From an uncultured Lachnospiraceae bacterium (GTDB lineage Bacteria > Bacillota > Clostridia > Lachnospirales > Lachnospiraceae): DNA of 9,047 nt. A model generated the notes under the pieces. That model was given only the letters and a program-made list of their open reading frames with translations, ran no database searches and was not told where the DNA came from. Shown here piece after piece: positions 1 to 4,707 of the stretch; within the stretch, counting starts at the first letter, position 1; every line of letters starts with the position of its first letter. Position numbers and translations under genes: made by a program. Location: positions 1 through 9,047 of the forward strand of contig CAJTNT010000079.1 in the NCBI GenBank assembly GCA_910577785.1, in the 5' to 3' direction.

Positions 1-210
1 ATCACCTATAACATCTCCAAATACAAACTTATTATTAGTGACAATGTTTTTTGATAGCTCATACCACATATAGCGCAATGTTTTTTTCATTAACTCCCCA
101 AACGTATTAGCTTCACGTTTTTCAACAGCATCAATGTATTCTTTTACCAAATCATAGTGTTCAATAGCAATTTCTGCTATTTTCTCTTTGTCTAAATTTT
201 TGTCTACTTC
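1..210 (-). pseudogene. Truncated minus-strand reading frame of unknown function, cut by the IS
   Basis: The reverse strand is open across this whole stretch and reads as ordinary AT-rich coding sequence. It begins (at the IS end) YEVDKNLDKEKIAEIA, has a KEYIDAVEKRE segment in the middle, and ends at the window edge near NKFVFGDVIGD. The composition is charged and helical, with no signal peptide or membrane segment. The upstream (N-terminal) end is replaced by the IS at 211 and the downstream end lies outside the window, so neither terminus is known. The frame happens to stay open into the left end of the IS, which I take as coincidence. I do not recognise the family. It does not match the RepA sequence on the other side of the IS, so the two flanks were probably not contiguous before insertion. 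Confidence 0.5.
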
Positions 211-230
211 ATAACTCAACTTTCCCACCA
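211..230 (+). repeat. Left terminal inverted repeat of the IS
   Basis: The 17 bases from 211 are an exact reverse complement of 1714-1730; the remaining three are imperfect (CCA here against GCA in the other arm). It marks the left boundary of the element. Confidence 0.85.
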
Positions 231-246
231 ATAAAACTGATGCAAA

Positions 247-264
247 TGCTTGAATTATCAAGCA
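247..264. other. Perfect hairpin near the IS left end
   Basis: TGCTTGA-ATTA-TCAAGCA forms a 7-bp stem with a 4-base loop, upstream of the transposase promoter. Structures of this kind in IS leaders can limit transposase expression from transcription entering from outside. That role is inference here: there is no T-run on the plus strand to make it a clear terminator. Confidence 0.4.
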
Positions 265-292
265 AAAAATGTAATAAATTGCTGTATTGACA

Positions 293-321
293 TTAAAACA
301 GCACCTAATCTTTGGTATAAT
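293..321 (+). promoter_or_regulatory. Transposase promoter with extended -10
   Basis: TATAAT at 316-321 is preceded by TGG, an extended -10 (TGnTATAAT). A weak -35 (TTAAAA, 293-298) lies at 17-bp spacing. A TTGACA at 287-292 is present but sits 23 bp from the -10, too far to pair with it. Transcription would start near 328, about 40 bases before the transposase start. Confidence 0.6.
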
Positions 322-366
322 AAGATCACCACAATACAAATCATACAAAGAAGAGGTGCTGATCTT

Positions 367-1725
367 ATGATAAACCAAATGAGCCAAAATGAAAATACCC
401 AAAATCAGTTTTCCAATGCAGTCAGAGAACTAAAGGTTGGGAAACTGCTGCGCAGGGCAAACATTACCAAATCCTGCGGTATTTCCGCATATGAGGTGTT
501 CCAGTTCCTCCTGCTGTTAGTATTTCAAGGAAAGAACCTTTTCCGGTTTCTCAATTCAAAGCGGAAAGGCCTGGCAGTCTCCAAGAATACTTATTACCGT
601 TTTTTAAATGATACGTCCTTCAGCTGGACAAGGTTCCTTCTGCTCCTGTCTGCAAAAGTAACCAGCGCTTTCAGCGCCCTTACCAGACCGGAACGGATAA
701 AAGTGCTGGTCCTGGATGGTTCTGTGGTTAAACGTAACCGCAGTAAAGCCGTGGAACTCCCCGCACGGGTATATGACCATGCAGAGCATAAATACCAGAA
801 AGGATTTACCATGCTTGCTCTGGGATGGTCTGATGGATATAGTTTTGTTCCAGTCGGCTTCAACCTTCTTTCTTCCGCAAAGAAAAGCAACCGCTGTCAG
901 GAAATATCTGATCAGATTGACCACCGTACCAATGGCTACAAAGCCCGTAAGGAAAGCCTTTTGTCAAAGCCGGAAGCGGCAATCCGTTTAATCCGCAGGG
1001 CACTGGCTGCAGGAATCCAGGCAGACTATGTCCTTATGGACACCTGGTTCACAACAGGGCCAATGCTGGCAAAAATATTAGAGACCGGCCCTGATGTGAT
1101 CGGAATGGTAAAACAGCTGAAGCAGCGTTACAGCTACCGTGGAAAGCTCTATACCCTGCCGGAACTGCGCAGGTTTGTACACTATGATAACAGCAAAAAC
1201 ATTTTTGGCTCCGTTGTGGTATCCACCAAAACCGGAATCCCCGTGAAGATTGTCATTGTGCGCAACCGAAATAAAAAGAGCGGATGCCTGTACCTGCTCA
1301 GCACCGACTGCAGTTTAAGTGATTCTGAGATTGTACGCATTTATGGAAACCGGTGGTCAATTGAATGCTTTTTCAAAGCATCAAAGTCCTTTTTAAAACT
1401 CGGCACGGAGTTCCAGAGCCGTACTTATGACGCCATGGTCAGCCATACAGCAATTGTATTCACCAGGTATACCATACTGGAATGGATACGCCGTAAAGAA
1501 AATGATGAGAAAACTTATGGTGAGTTATTCTTCATGTCCTGTGATGACATCCGGGACATGGATTTAACCAGTGCACTTCAAAGCCTTATGGCTCTGTTTG
1601 CAGAGCAGCTTTCTGCTTTGTCGGCAGATATTACAGCCTGTATCAAAAGTAAAGTGACTGAATGGATGGACTCTCAGGCAGCATTTATACAGGCTTTGTT
1701 TGAAAATATCTGCTGGGAAAGTTGA
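367..1725 (+). CDS. IS4-family transposase (YREK/DDE type)
   Basis: A 452-aa DDE transposase that cuts and joins the IS ends. Catalytic residues are visible in the right order: D117 in LVLDGS, D225 in LMDTWF, and E333 in the C-terminal signature Y326-x2-R329-x3-E333-x6-K340, which defines the IS4-family YREK motif. The N-terminal 100 residues are the usual basic, helical DNA-binding part. I chose the ATG at 367 because AAGAGGTG lies about 10 bases upstream; an earlier TTG start at 250 would run back through the promoter. The length is normal and no frameshift or internal stop is seen, so the enzyme is probably active. The stop codon (1723-1725) sits within the right inverted repeat. Confidence 0.9.
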   Translation: MINQMSQNENTQNQFSNAVRELKVGKLLRRANITKSCGISAYEVFQFLLLLVFQGKNLFRFLNSKRKGLAVSKNTYYRFLNDTSFSWTRFLLLLSAKVTSAFSALTRPERIKVLVLDGSVVKRNRSKAVELPARVYDHAEHKYQKGFTMLALGWSDGYSFVPVGFNLLSSAKKSNRCQEISDQIDHRTNGYKARKESLLSKPEAAIRLIRRALAAGIQADYVLMDTWFTTGPMLAKILETGPDVIGMVKQLKQRYSYRGKLYTLPELRRFVHYDNSKNIFGSVVVSTKTGIPVKIVIVRNRNKKSGCLYLLSTDCSLSDSEIVRIYGNRWSIECFFKASKSFLKLGTEFQSRTYDAMVSHTAIVFTRYTILEWIRRKENDEKTYGELFFMSCDDIRDMDLTSALQSLMALFAEQLSALSADITACIKSKVTEWMDSQAAFIQALFENICWES

Positions 1726-2232
1726 GTTATTAATATTAATATAATTAATGGGCGCCGGAATTTGGGGTTCCAGGGCAGCGGGTTCCGTGCCTCCAGAACC
1801 CTGGATATCAGGACACTGCCCCCTTAATCCCTGGGATTTAAGGGCCTTGGCAAAGTTCTTGACATATATGATGTCCGGCTTCCCAAGCCCCTGCCTCTTC
1901 CTCTCGATCAGCCCGATCCCCTTCCTGCCGTCAAGCTCCGCCAGCACCTTCGTGCAGGTATAGCCTGAGCAGCCAAGGTCCTCCATGATTTCGTCCGCCT
2001 TGTAGTATATGTATGCCCTGCCCACGCTATCGAGCCACCCGTTCTTCATGGACAGCCCCAGCCTGTCCAGCATCAGGCCATAGAGCAGCTTCGCGTCGCT
2101 TGACAGCCCCTTGAAGCGCGCGTCCTTCACCAGCAGCCTCGGCACCTGGTAGAACGCGAACTGCTCCGCCTCCGTCCCATAGTAATAGTCAAACCCTGCC
2201 CCTGCATCTATCTCCGTCTTCCTCATTCCCAT
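1564..2232 (-). CDS. repA: RepA_N-family replication initiator, C-terminally truncated by the IS
   Basis: The first 167 residues (2232 down to 1731) are a RepA_N-type replication initiator N-terminal region, the DNA-binding part of Firmicute plasmid and ICE initiators. Diagnostic stretches are FYQVPRLLV (residues 27-35), LSSDAKLLYGLMLDR (43-57), the helix-turn-helix area around YYKADEIMEDLG (75-86) and the wing around GLIERKRQGLGKP (106-118). A flexible Pro/Gly/Gln-rich linker follows, as expected before the C-terminal domain, but the frame then enters the IS. The last 55 codons (NSTFPADIF onward, to the TGA at 1564) are IS sequence. The ATG at 2232 has GGGAGAGG about 7-8 bases upstream; a second ATG at 2226 is possible. 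The C-terminal domain of such initiators is generally needed for function, so this copy is probably impaired. An antisense RNA unit lies in its leader. Confidence 0.85.
   Translation of the reverse strand: MGMRKTEIDAGAGFDYYYGTEAEQFAFYQVPRLLVKDARFKGLSSDAKLLYGLMLDRLGLSMKNGWLDSVGRAYIYYKADEIMEDLGCSGYTCTKVLAELDGRKGIGLIERKRQGLGKPDIIYVKNFAKALKSQGLRGQCPDIQGSGGTEPAALEPQIPAPINYININNSTFPADIFKQSLYKCCLRVHPFSHFTFDTGCNICRQSRKLLCKQSHKALKCTG
1711..1730 (-). repeat. Right terminal inverted repeat of the IS
   Basis: Its reverse complement begins ATAACTCAACTTTCCCA, identical to 211-227. It contains the transposase stop codon and supplies the foreign codons that replace the RepA C-terminus on the minus strand. 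Confidence 0.85.
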
Positions 2233-2265
2233 ATGCCATCCTCTCCCTTCCCAGGCGCGGCCCGC

Positions 2266-2294
2266 TTGACAGGCAGCCCCCGCCCTGGTATAAT
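2266..2294 (+). promoter_or_regulatory. Perfect consensus sigma-A promoter for the antisense RNA
   Basis: TTGACA (2266-2271), a 17-bp spacer and TATAAT (2289-2294), with TGG before the -10. All twelve core bases match consensus. It points rightward, against repA, and transcription should begin near 2301. There is no plus-strand gene downstream for it to serve, only the hairpin/terminator unit. Confidence 0.85.
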
Positions 2295-2300
2295 GTCAGC

Positions 2301-2360
2301 AGTTTCCACACAGGGCCCCCGCCCTGTGGCCAGGCATCCGGCCCCGCCGGATGCCTTTTT
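2301..2360 (+). ncRNA. Candidate counter-transcribed RNA controlling repA (about 60 nt)
   Basis: Downstream of a consensus promoter the plus strand folds into two adjacent hairpins. The first is CACAGGGC/GCCCTGTG with a CCCC loop (2309-2328). The second is GGCATCCGGC/GCCGGATGCC with a CCC loop (2333-2355), followed by TTTTT (2356-2360), a textbook intrinsic terminator. The unit lies entirely within the leader of repA (start codon 2232, opposite strand), so the RNA would be fully complementary to the repA mRNA leader. RepA_N plasmids such as pSK41 use such an antisense RNA to restrain initiator synthesis. The C-rich loops facing G-rich loops in the mRNA suggest loop-loop contact. A 12-base repeat, GCCCCCGCCCTG at 2276-2287 and 2315-2326, would give the mRNA two alternative partners for the same arm. 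The promoter and terminator are seen directly; the regulatory role is inferred. Confidence 0.75.
2333..2360 (+). terminator. Intrinsic terminator of the antisense RNA
   Basis: A perfect 10-bp GC-rich stem (2333-2342 with 2346-2355), a 3-base loop and five T residues. It ends the transcript that starts near 2301. Confidence 0.85.
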
Positions 2361-2368
2361 CCATGCCC

Positions 2369-2608
2369 TCATGCCTTCCCCAGGAACTTGTCCAGCTTGT
2401 CCCGGAAGACATAGTAGTTCCCGTGCCTGCCCCCTTTCCCCGGCCCCACATAGCTGCCGAGGTCCCAGTCCCCGGCCTGCATCCGCAGGCGCAGGAACTG
2501 CGGGGCGCAGCCGATCTCCCTGGCCGCGTCCGTCACCCTTAACCTCACCTTTTCCGGCCTGGGGGCGCAGCCTGCGCCCTCCCCATATGCCTTATCTTTC
2601 ATGTCCAT
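2369..2608 (-). CDS. Small winged-helix/excisionase-like DNA-binding protein
   Basis: A 79-aa basic protein. Its core (about residues 21-75) has a helix-turn-helix (VTDAAREIGCAPQFLRLRMQAG) followed by a wing with GKGGRHGNYYVFR and a short C-terminal helix (DKLDKFLGK). This resembles the MerR-like/excisionase fold of small proteins on phages and integrative elements, which bend DNA or regulate transcription. The start at 2608 is preferred because AAAGGAG lies 8 bases upstream; the frame is open 13 codons further but without a ribosome binding site. It sits directly upstream of repA with 136 bases between, the gap that holds the antisense RNA unit, so the two are probably co-transcribed. Direct repression of repA is an alternative role. 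The family name is not certain. Confidence 0.7.
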   Translation of the reverse strand: MDMKDKAYGEGAGCAPRPEKVRLRVTDAAREIGCAPQFLRLRMQAGDWDLGSYVGPGKGGRHGNYYVFRDKLDKFLGKA

Positions 2609-2738
2609 CTTGCTCTCTCCTTTCCTTTTCCTACAGGAAGCCCCCAATATCCCCTTCCTGATGCCTAAAAAAGGCTGACTTTAACAAGCCCCCCATGGCA
2701 TTGCCCCTACGGCCTGCCTCATCCCCTGCGGCGCCCCC

Positions 2739-2913
2739 TTAATCCTGTGTCAGCGCCCACATCTCCCAGAGCCCAATGCTGCACATCGCCTCTGCCAGCC
2801 CCTGTGCATACGGCTCCCCCCTCCCTTGCCACCCTTGCGTGCTTCTGGAACCGCCCCACGACCTCCGCAAGGCAGGCGTTCCTCCACTCCCCGTGCCTTT
2901 TCATACCTTCCAT
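2739..2913 (-). pseudogene. Small gene broken by a frameshift in a G6 run
   Basis: From the ATG at 2913 the minus strand reads MEGMKRHGEWRNACLAEVVG and continues as a plausible helical protein up to VAREG. It then enters six G residues (plus-strand C run 2816-2821), after which the frame becomes Arg/Gly-rich and implausible and ends at 2719. Removing one G restores a natural-looking tail, EPYAQGLAEAMCSIGLWEMW, ending ALTQD at the TAA at 2739-2741, for an intact product of about 57 aa. A purine-rich site (AGGGAG) lies about 11 bases upstream. The gene follows the Cys-rich gene by about 20 bases, as in an operon. It could be a real loss-of-function mutation, slippage-based switching or a sequencing error in a homopolymer. 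The function is unknown. Confidence 0.55.
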
Positions 2914-2933
2914 GGCTTCCCCGTCTCCCTTCC

Positions 2934-3206
2934 CTAGATGTAATTCCTCCCATACTCCTTCCTGGCGAAGGAGCTGCATGTCTGCCCTGCCTTCCTTCCC
3001 TTCACCCTGTTCCCGGCCACACAATGCCCCTCAGATACCGGACAGTACATGTCCCCGCACCTTATGTAGTGCTGGATGAAGTTGCGGCAGTGCCTGCAGT
3101 TCTTAGGGAATCCAGCCCCCCTGCCGCATAGCTCCTGCAGCTCCTCCACCTGCGCCTTCAGGATGGCGTTCTCATCCTCCAATTCCTGGACTTTTTCCGC
3201 TACCAT
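2934..3206 (-). CDS. Cys-rich small protein with N-terminal coiled coil
   Basis: A 90-aa protein. Residues 1-26 (MVAEKVQELEDENAILKAQV and following) form a short coiled coil. Seven cysteines follow at 27, 37, 40, 50, 55, 62 and 77, including CRHC and CP....HC, with conserved-looking NRVKGRKAGQTCSSF. The spacing suggests one or two metal sites. Small proteins of this pattern occur on Clostridia mobile elements, but I know no assigned function. The start is well supported: AAGGAGG lies 8 bases before the ATG. It is the first gene of the leftward operon and sits behind a promoter containing two palindromic operators, so it is probably controlled by the XRE protein encoded divergently at 3307. 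Confidence 0.75.
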   Translation of the reverse strand: MVAEKVQELEDENAILKAQVEELQELCGRGAGFPKNCRHCRNFIQHYIRCGDMYCPVSEGHCVAGNRVKGRKAGQTCSSFARKEYGRNYI

Positions 3207-3223
3207 TGTGATTACCTCCTTAT

Positions 3224-3244
3224 TTACGCCAATTATTGGCGTTT
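3224..3244. promoter_or_regulatory. Palindromic operator 1
   Basis: TTACGCC, seven AT bases, GGCGTTT; the inner 17 bp are a perfect palindrome about the centre. It shares its arms with the site at 3259-3279, centre to centre 35 bp. It lies downstream of the leftward promoter start, in the leader of the Cys-rich gene. Confidence 0.65.
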
Positions 3245-3255
3245 AATATATTTCC

Positions 3256-3284
3256 ATATTACGCCATAATTAGGCGTAAGTCAA
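3256..3284 (-). promoter_or_regulatory. Leftward promoter of the replication/control operon
   Basis: On the minus strand: TTGACT (3279-3284), a 17-bp spacer, TAATAT (3256-3261). The spacer is almost entirely one palindromic operator, which would let a bound repressor block RNA polymerase. Transcription starts near 3249 and leads to the Cys-rich gene, the frameshifted gene, the winged-helix gene and probably repA. Confidence 0.6.
3259..3279. promoter_or_regulatory. Palindromic operator 2
   Basis: TTACGCC-N7-GGCGTAA, 7-bp perfect arms with an AT-rich centre. It fills the -35/-10 spacer of the leftward promoter. The likely ligand is the XRE protein encoded from 3307, whose gene starts 28 bases to the right. 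Confidence 0.65.
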
Positions 3285-3306
3285 GCATTTTTTAGGAGGT
3301 ATTTCT

Positions 3307-3621
3307 ATGTTCAACGACAGATTGCGTGCTACAAGAATCTTCTATCGTACCACCCAGCAAAAAACTGCTGATGCCATAGGCATCCCGCTCAGGCACTACC
3401 AGAAATATGAGAGCGGAGAAATCGAACCGGATTTAAGACGCTTAACTGAACTGGCAAACTTTTTCAATGTCCCTGCCGATTTCCTTTTAGGGCGAGATGA
3501 CTATCTTCAATTTCTCGGAGTATCCGTTGATGTATCCCTAACATGTCCTCCAAGGCGTTCCAAGCGTCAAACGAGCCACCAATCTCCCCATACTCTATCT
3601 TCTGATAATGACGAAGATTAA
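3307..3621 (+). CDS. XRE-family transcriptional regulator
   Basis: A 104-aa protein with an N-terminal HTH_3/XRE domain (about residues 5-60): LRATRIFYRTTQQKTADAIG carries the first helices, IPLRHYQKYESGEIEPDL the recognition helix and turn, and LTELANFFNVPADFLLGRDD the closing helix typical of Cro/C1-type regulators. AGGAGG lies 7 bases before the ATG. It is divergent from the leftward replication operon and next to two matching palindromes, so it probably represses that operon and perhaps itself. The last ~53 codons overlap an opposing HTH gene. The LGVSVDVS..CPPRRSK part looks like a normal tail for this type, but the final residues (QTSHQSPHTLSSDNDED) may be readthrough into antisense sequence after loss of the original stop. 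Confidence 0.8.
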   Translation: MFNDRLRATRIFYRTTQQKTADAIGIPLRHYQKYESGEIEPDLRRLTELANFFNVPADFLLGRDDYLQFLGVSVDVSLTCPPRRSKRQTSHQSPHTLSSDNDED

Positions 3622-3694
3622 TCCCTAATTTATCCGCCATCTGCTGCTGCGTCATGCCCGCCCCCTGGCGGGCTTCTTTCAGTTTTTTCCTCAT
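3464..3694 (-). CDS. Small XRE-family HTH protein
   Basis: A 76-aa protein that is almost all HTH domain (residues 4-55): LKEARQGAGMTQQQMADKLG, then INLRHYQKIEYGEIGGSFDA and the helix WNALEDMLGIHQRILRE. Small proteins of this kind act as DNA-binding regulators or antitoxin-like autoregulators on mobile elements. I start it at the ATG at 3694; the reading frame extends much further upstream, but that part is antisense to the toxin-antitoxin pair and is not credible. The ribosome binding site is unconvincing: CAGGGA is close to the ATG and GGAGGG lies about 14 bases away. It is divergent from the toxin-antitoxin pair and could regulate it, and it converges on the other XRE gene with a 158-bp overlap. 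Confidence 0.65.
   Translation of the reverse strand: MRKKLKEARQGAGMTQQQMADKLGINLRHYQKIEYGEIGGSFDAWNALEDMLGIHQRILREIEDSHLALKGNRQGH
3656..3690 (+). terminator. Intrinsic terminator for the rightward XRE gene
   Basis: GCCCGCC/GGCGGGC stem with a CCCT loop (3656-3673), followed by a T-rich tract ending in TTTTTT. It lies 35 bases past the stop at 3621. The same bases encode the N-terminus of the opposing HTH gene, so the two functions overlap. Confidence 0.55.
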
Positions 3695-3718
3695 TCCCTG
3701 CCCATTCCCTCCAATCTG

Positions 3719-3727
3719 TGTTATAAT
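3719..3727 (+). promoter_or_regulatory. Extended -10 promoter for the PemK/MazF pair
   Basis: TGTTATAAT is an exact TGnTATAAT extended -10; the matching -35 position (3699-3704, TGCCCA) is poor. Transcription would start near 3734, giving a leader of about 37 bases to the antitoxin start. Confidence 0.55.
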
Positions 3728-3770
3728 ATCTCCTATGCAGTAACCATTCTTAACTAGGAGGTGCAATGCC

Positions 3771-3959
3771 ATGTCAACACAGCAGATAATCCAGGATCTG
3801 ATATCCCAGGCACCCGAAAGCAAGCTGGACACAATCCTTGCCTTTGTAAGGTTCGTCCTCCTTGAAGACGGGGAAGCCAGCAGCACACTGTTAAGCGAAC
3901 CAGGCTTGGCGAAAGACTGGCTAAGCGATGAGGAGGACTCCGCATGGGAAGATTTATAA
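3771..3959 (+). CDS. Antitoxin of a PemK/MazF-type pair
   Basis: A 62-aa acidic protein. Residues 1-32 form an amphipathic helix (IIQDLISQAPESKLDTILAF), and the C-terminus is strongly acidic and aromatic (LAKDWLSDEEDSAWEDL), the part expected to lie in the RNA-binding groove of the toxin. No DNA-binding domain is evident, so autoregulation may need a partner such as the divergent HTH protein (inference). AGGAGG lies 9 bases before the ATG at 3771. The gene overlaps the toxin by 16 bases, the usual translational coupling for such pairs. The family is recognised mainly from its partner and from the short acidic tail. Confidence 0.8.
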   Translation: MSTQQIIQDLISQAPESKLDTILAFVRFVLLEDGEASSTLLSEPGLAKDWLSDEEDSAWEDL

Positions 3960-4282
3960 AAGGCGATGTTGTCGTCCTCCCGTTCCCATTTACCGACCTG
4001 AGCCATTCCAAAAGGCGGCCTGCCCTGATACTTTCTGGCATCCAGGGCGATGATTATGTCATGCTGCAGATTACTTCCCAAAATGTAAGGAACAGCTATG
4101 CCATCCCCCTCCTGGAAACTGATTTCCAAGAGGGAACACTCCGAAAGGCCAGCAATATACGCCCAAACAAAATCTTTACTTTGGACAGAAGCCTTATCCT
4201 GTACAAAATCGGCCATGTTTCTGGGGACAAAATTAATGAGAGCGTCCAGAAGGTGTGCGATATCGTTTCCAGAAACACTTAA
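3944..4282 (+). CDS. PemK/MazF-family toxin (endoribonuclease)
   Basis: A 112-aa protein with the features of the PemK/MazF fold, which cleaves mRNA at short sequence motifs and stops growth when freed from its antitoxin. KGDVVVLPFPFTDLSHSKRR (residues 6-25) leads into the RPA motif (R25-P26-A27), containing the conserved active-site arginine. QITSQ (42-46) carries the conserved Thr/Ser. NIRPNKIFTLDRSLI (71-85) is the characteristic strand and turn of the dimer interface. The length is normal and no key residue is missing. It overlaps its antitoxin by 16 bases. A strong GC hairpin follows at about 4286-4313 but has no T-run. Confidence 0.9.
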   Translation: MGRFIKGDVVVLPFPFTDLSHSKRRPALILSGIQGDDYVMLQITSQNVRNSYAIPLLETDFQEGTLRKASNIRPNKIFTLDRSLILYKIGHVSGDKINESVQKVCDIVSRNT

Positions 4283-4372
4283 GCCATGCCCGCCGCCTTC
4301 CGGCGGCTCATGGAACGTGCAGCATTCCTCCGGGACGAACGTCCCCTCACAGATCTCATACATCTTAACCAT
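4283..4372 (-). pseudogene. Possible 5' fragment of a small Cys-containing gene
   Basis: On the minus strand, GGAGGG lies 5 bases before an ATG at 4372, followed by a plausible sequence, MVKMYEICEGTFVPEECC, then HEPPEGGGHG. After that the frame continues only as antisense of the toxin gene, so a natural stop is missing. This fits a gene whose 3' part was replaced when the toxin pair was placed here. It could equally be a chance reading frame whose PPEGGG codons are simply the GCCGCC/GGCGGC hairpin. Confidence 0.25.
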
Positions 4373-4411
4373 GTCTTCCCTCCATTCTTCTTGACAGATT
4401 CCAATTTTTTA

Positions 4412-4440
4412 TTGATATTACAGATAATTTTACATACAAT
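4412..4440 (+). promoter_or_regulatory. Promoter of the DUF1902 gene with overlapping palindrome
   Basis: TTGATA (4412-4417), 17-bp spacer, TACAAT (4435-4440), both 5/6 to consensus. The palindrome ATGTATACAT (4439-4448) overlaps the -10 and start point and could be an operator. A separate TTGACA at 4391-4396 has no well-placed -10. Confidence 0.6.
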
Positions 4441-4473
4441 GTATACATAACTAACAGAAAGCGAGGTATTATT

Positions 4474-4707
4474 ATGGCACAGACAAACATCAATATACGA
4501 ATAGGCGGCACTGCAATGGAATATACTATTAACCTTACCTGGGACAATGAAGCCAATGTATGGACTGCCACAAGCGACGACATACCTGGCCTTGTGCTGG
4601 AGTCCGGCTCATTTGACGCCCTCCTGGAGCGTGCCAAGTCCGCCATACAGGAACTCCTGGAGCTGGGCCCTGCCTTCCGGCGGGCTTTTTTAGGCCTGCC
4701 TTCCTGA
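4474..4707 (+). CDS. DUF1902/HicB-like antitoxin, chimeric and 3'-altered
   Basis: A 77-aa protein. Residues 15-62 match the DUF1902 type, a HicB-like antitoxin fold: MEYTINLTWDNEANVWTATS then DIPGLVLESGSFDALLERAK and AIQELLEL. The first ten residues, MAQTNINIRI, are instead the start typical of RelB/DinJ antitoxins, so the gene looks like a fusion of two antitoxin starts. The natural DUF1902 start may be M15 (ATG at 4516), though its ribosome binding site is weak; GCGAGGT before 4474 is better. The C-terminus (GPAFRRAFLGLPS) is encoded by an intrinsic terminator placed before the stop codon, so many transcripts would lack a stop. No toxin partner is adjacent. It may be a remnant or a solitary antitoxin. 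Confidence 0.65.
   Translation: MAQTNINIRIGGTAMEYTINLTWDNEANVWTATSDDIPGLVLESGSFDALLERAKSAIQELLELGPAFRRAFLGLPS
4671..4691 (+). terminator. Intrinsic terminator inside the end of the DUF1902 gene
   Basis: GCCC(T)GCC, loop TTCC, GGCGGGC, then TTTTTT: a 7-bp GC stem with one bulged T. It precedes the TGA at 4705-4707, which is an unusual order. Confidence 0.7.

Larger units (their letters stand above)
211..1730 (+). mobile_element. IS4-family insertion sequence, complete
   Basis: A 1520-bp element bounded by inverted repeats: ATAACTCAACTTTCCCA at 211-227 is repeated as its reverse complement at 1714-1730. It carries one transposase gene whose stop codon lies inside the right inverted repeat, a compact arrangement common in IS elements. 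The next few bases of the repeats match only partly. Bases outside the repeats differ (ctacttc on the left, taatatt on the right), so no target-site duplication is visible. IS4-family elements usually create direct repeats of roughly 9-12 bp, so the element has probably taken part in a deletion or recombination after insertion. It interrupts repA on its right side. Confidence 0.85.

Noticed and set aside
287..321. TTGACA plus TATAAT pair in the IS leader
   Set aside because: The 23-bp spacing is too long for one promoter; the extended -10 stands on its own.
250..366. Upstream extension of the transposase to a TTG at 250
   Set aside because: It would place coding sequence over the promoter, and the ATG at 367 has the ribosome binding site.
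2650..2720. Thirteen-codon leader frame (MRQAVGAMPWGAC) before the winged-helix gene
   Set aside because: Very short, weak ribosome binding site and no regulatory structure linked to it.
2233..3131. Several long plus-strand frames over the GC-rich block
   Set aside because: They are Pro/Ser-rich shadows of leftward GC-rich genes, without ribosome binding sites or recognisable motifs.
3695..4282. Upstream extension of the minus-strand reading frame that contains the small HTH gene
   Set aside because: It is exactly antisense to the toxin-antitoxin pair, shows no domain, and the HTH protein is complete from 3694.
4286..4313. GC hairpin after the PemK/MazF toxin as a terminator
   Set aside because: A strong stem (GCCGCC/GGCGGC) but no T-run follows on either strand.
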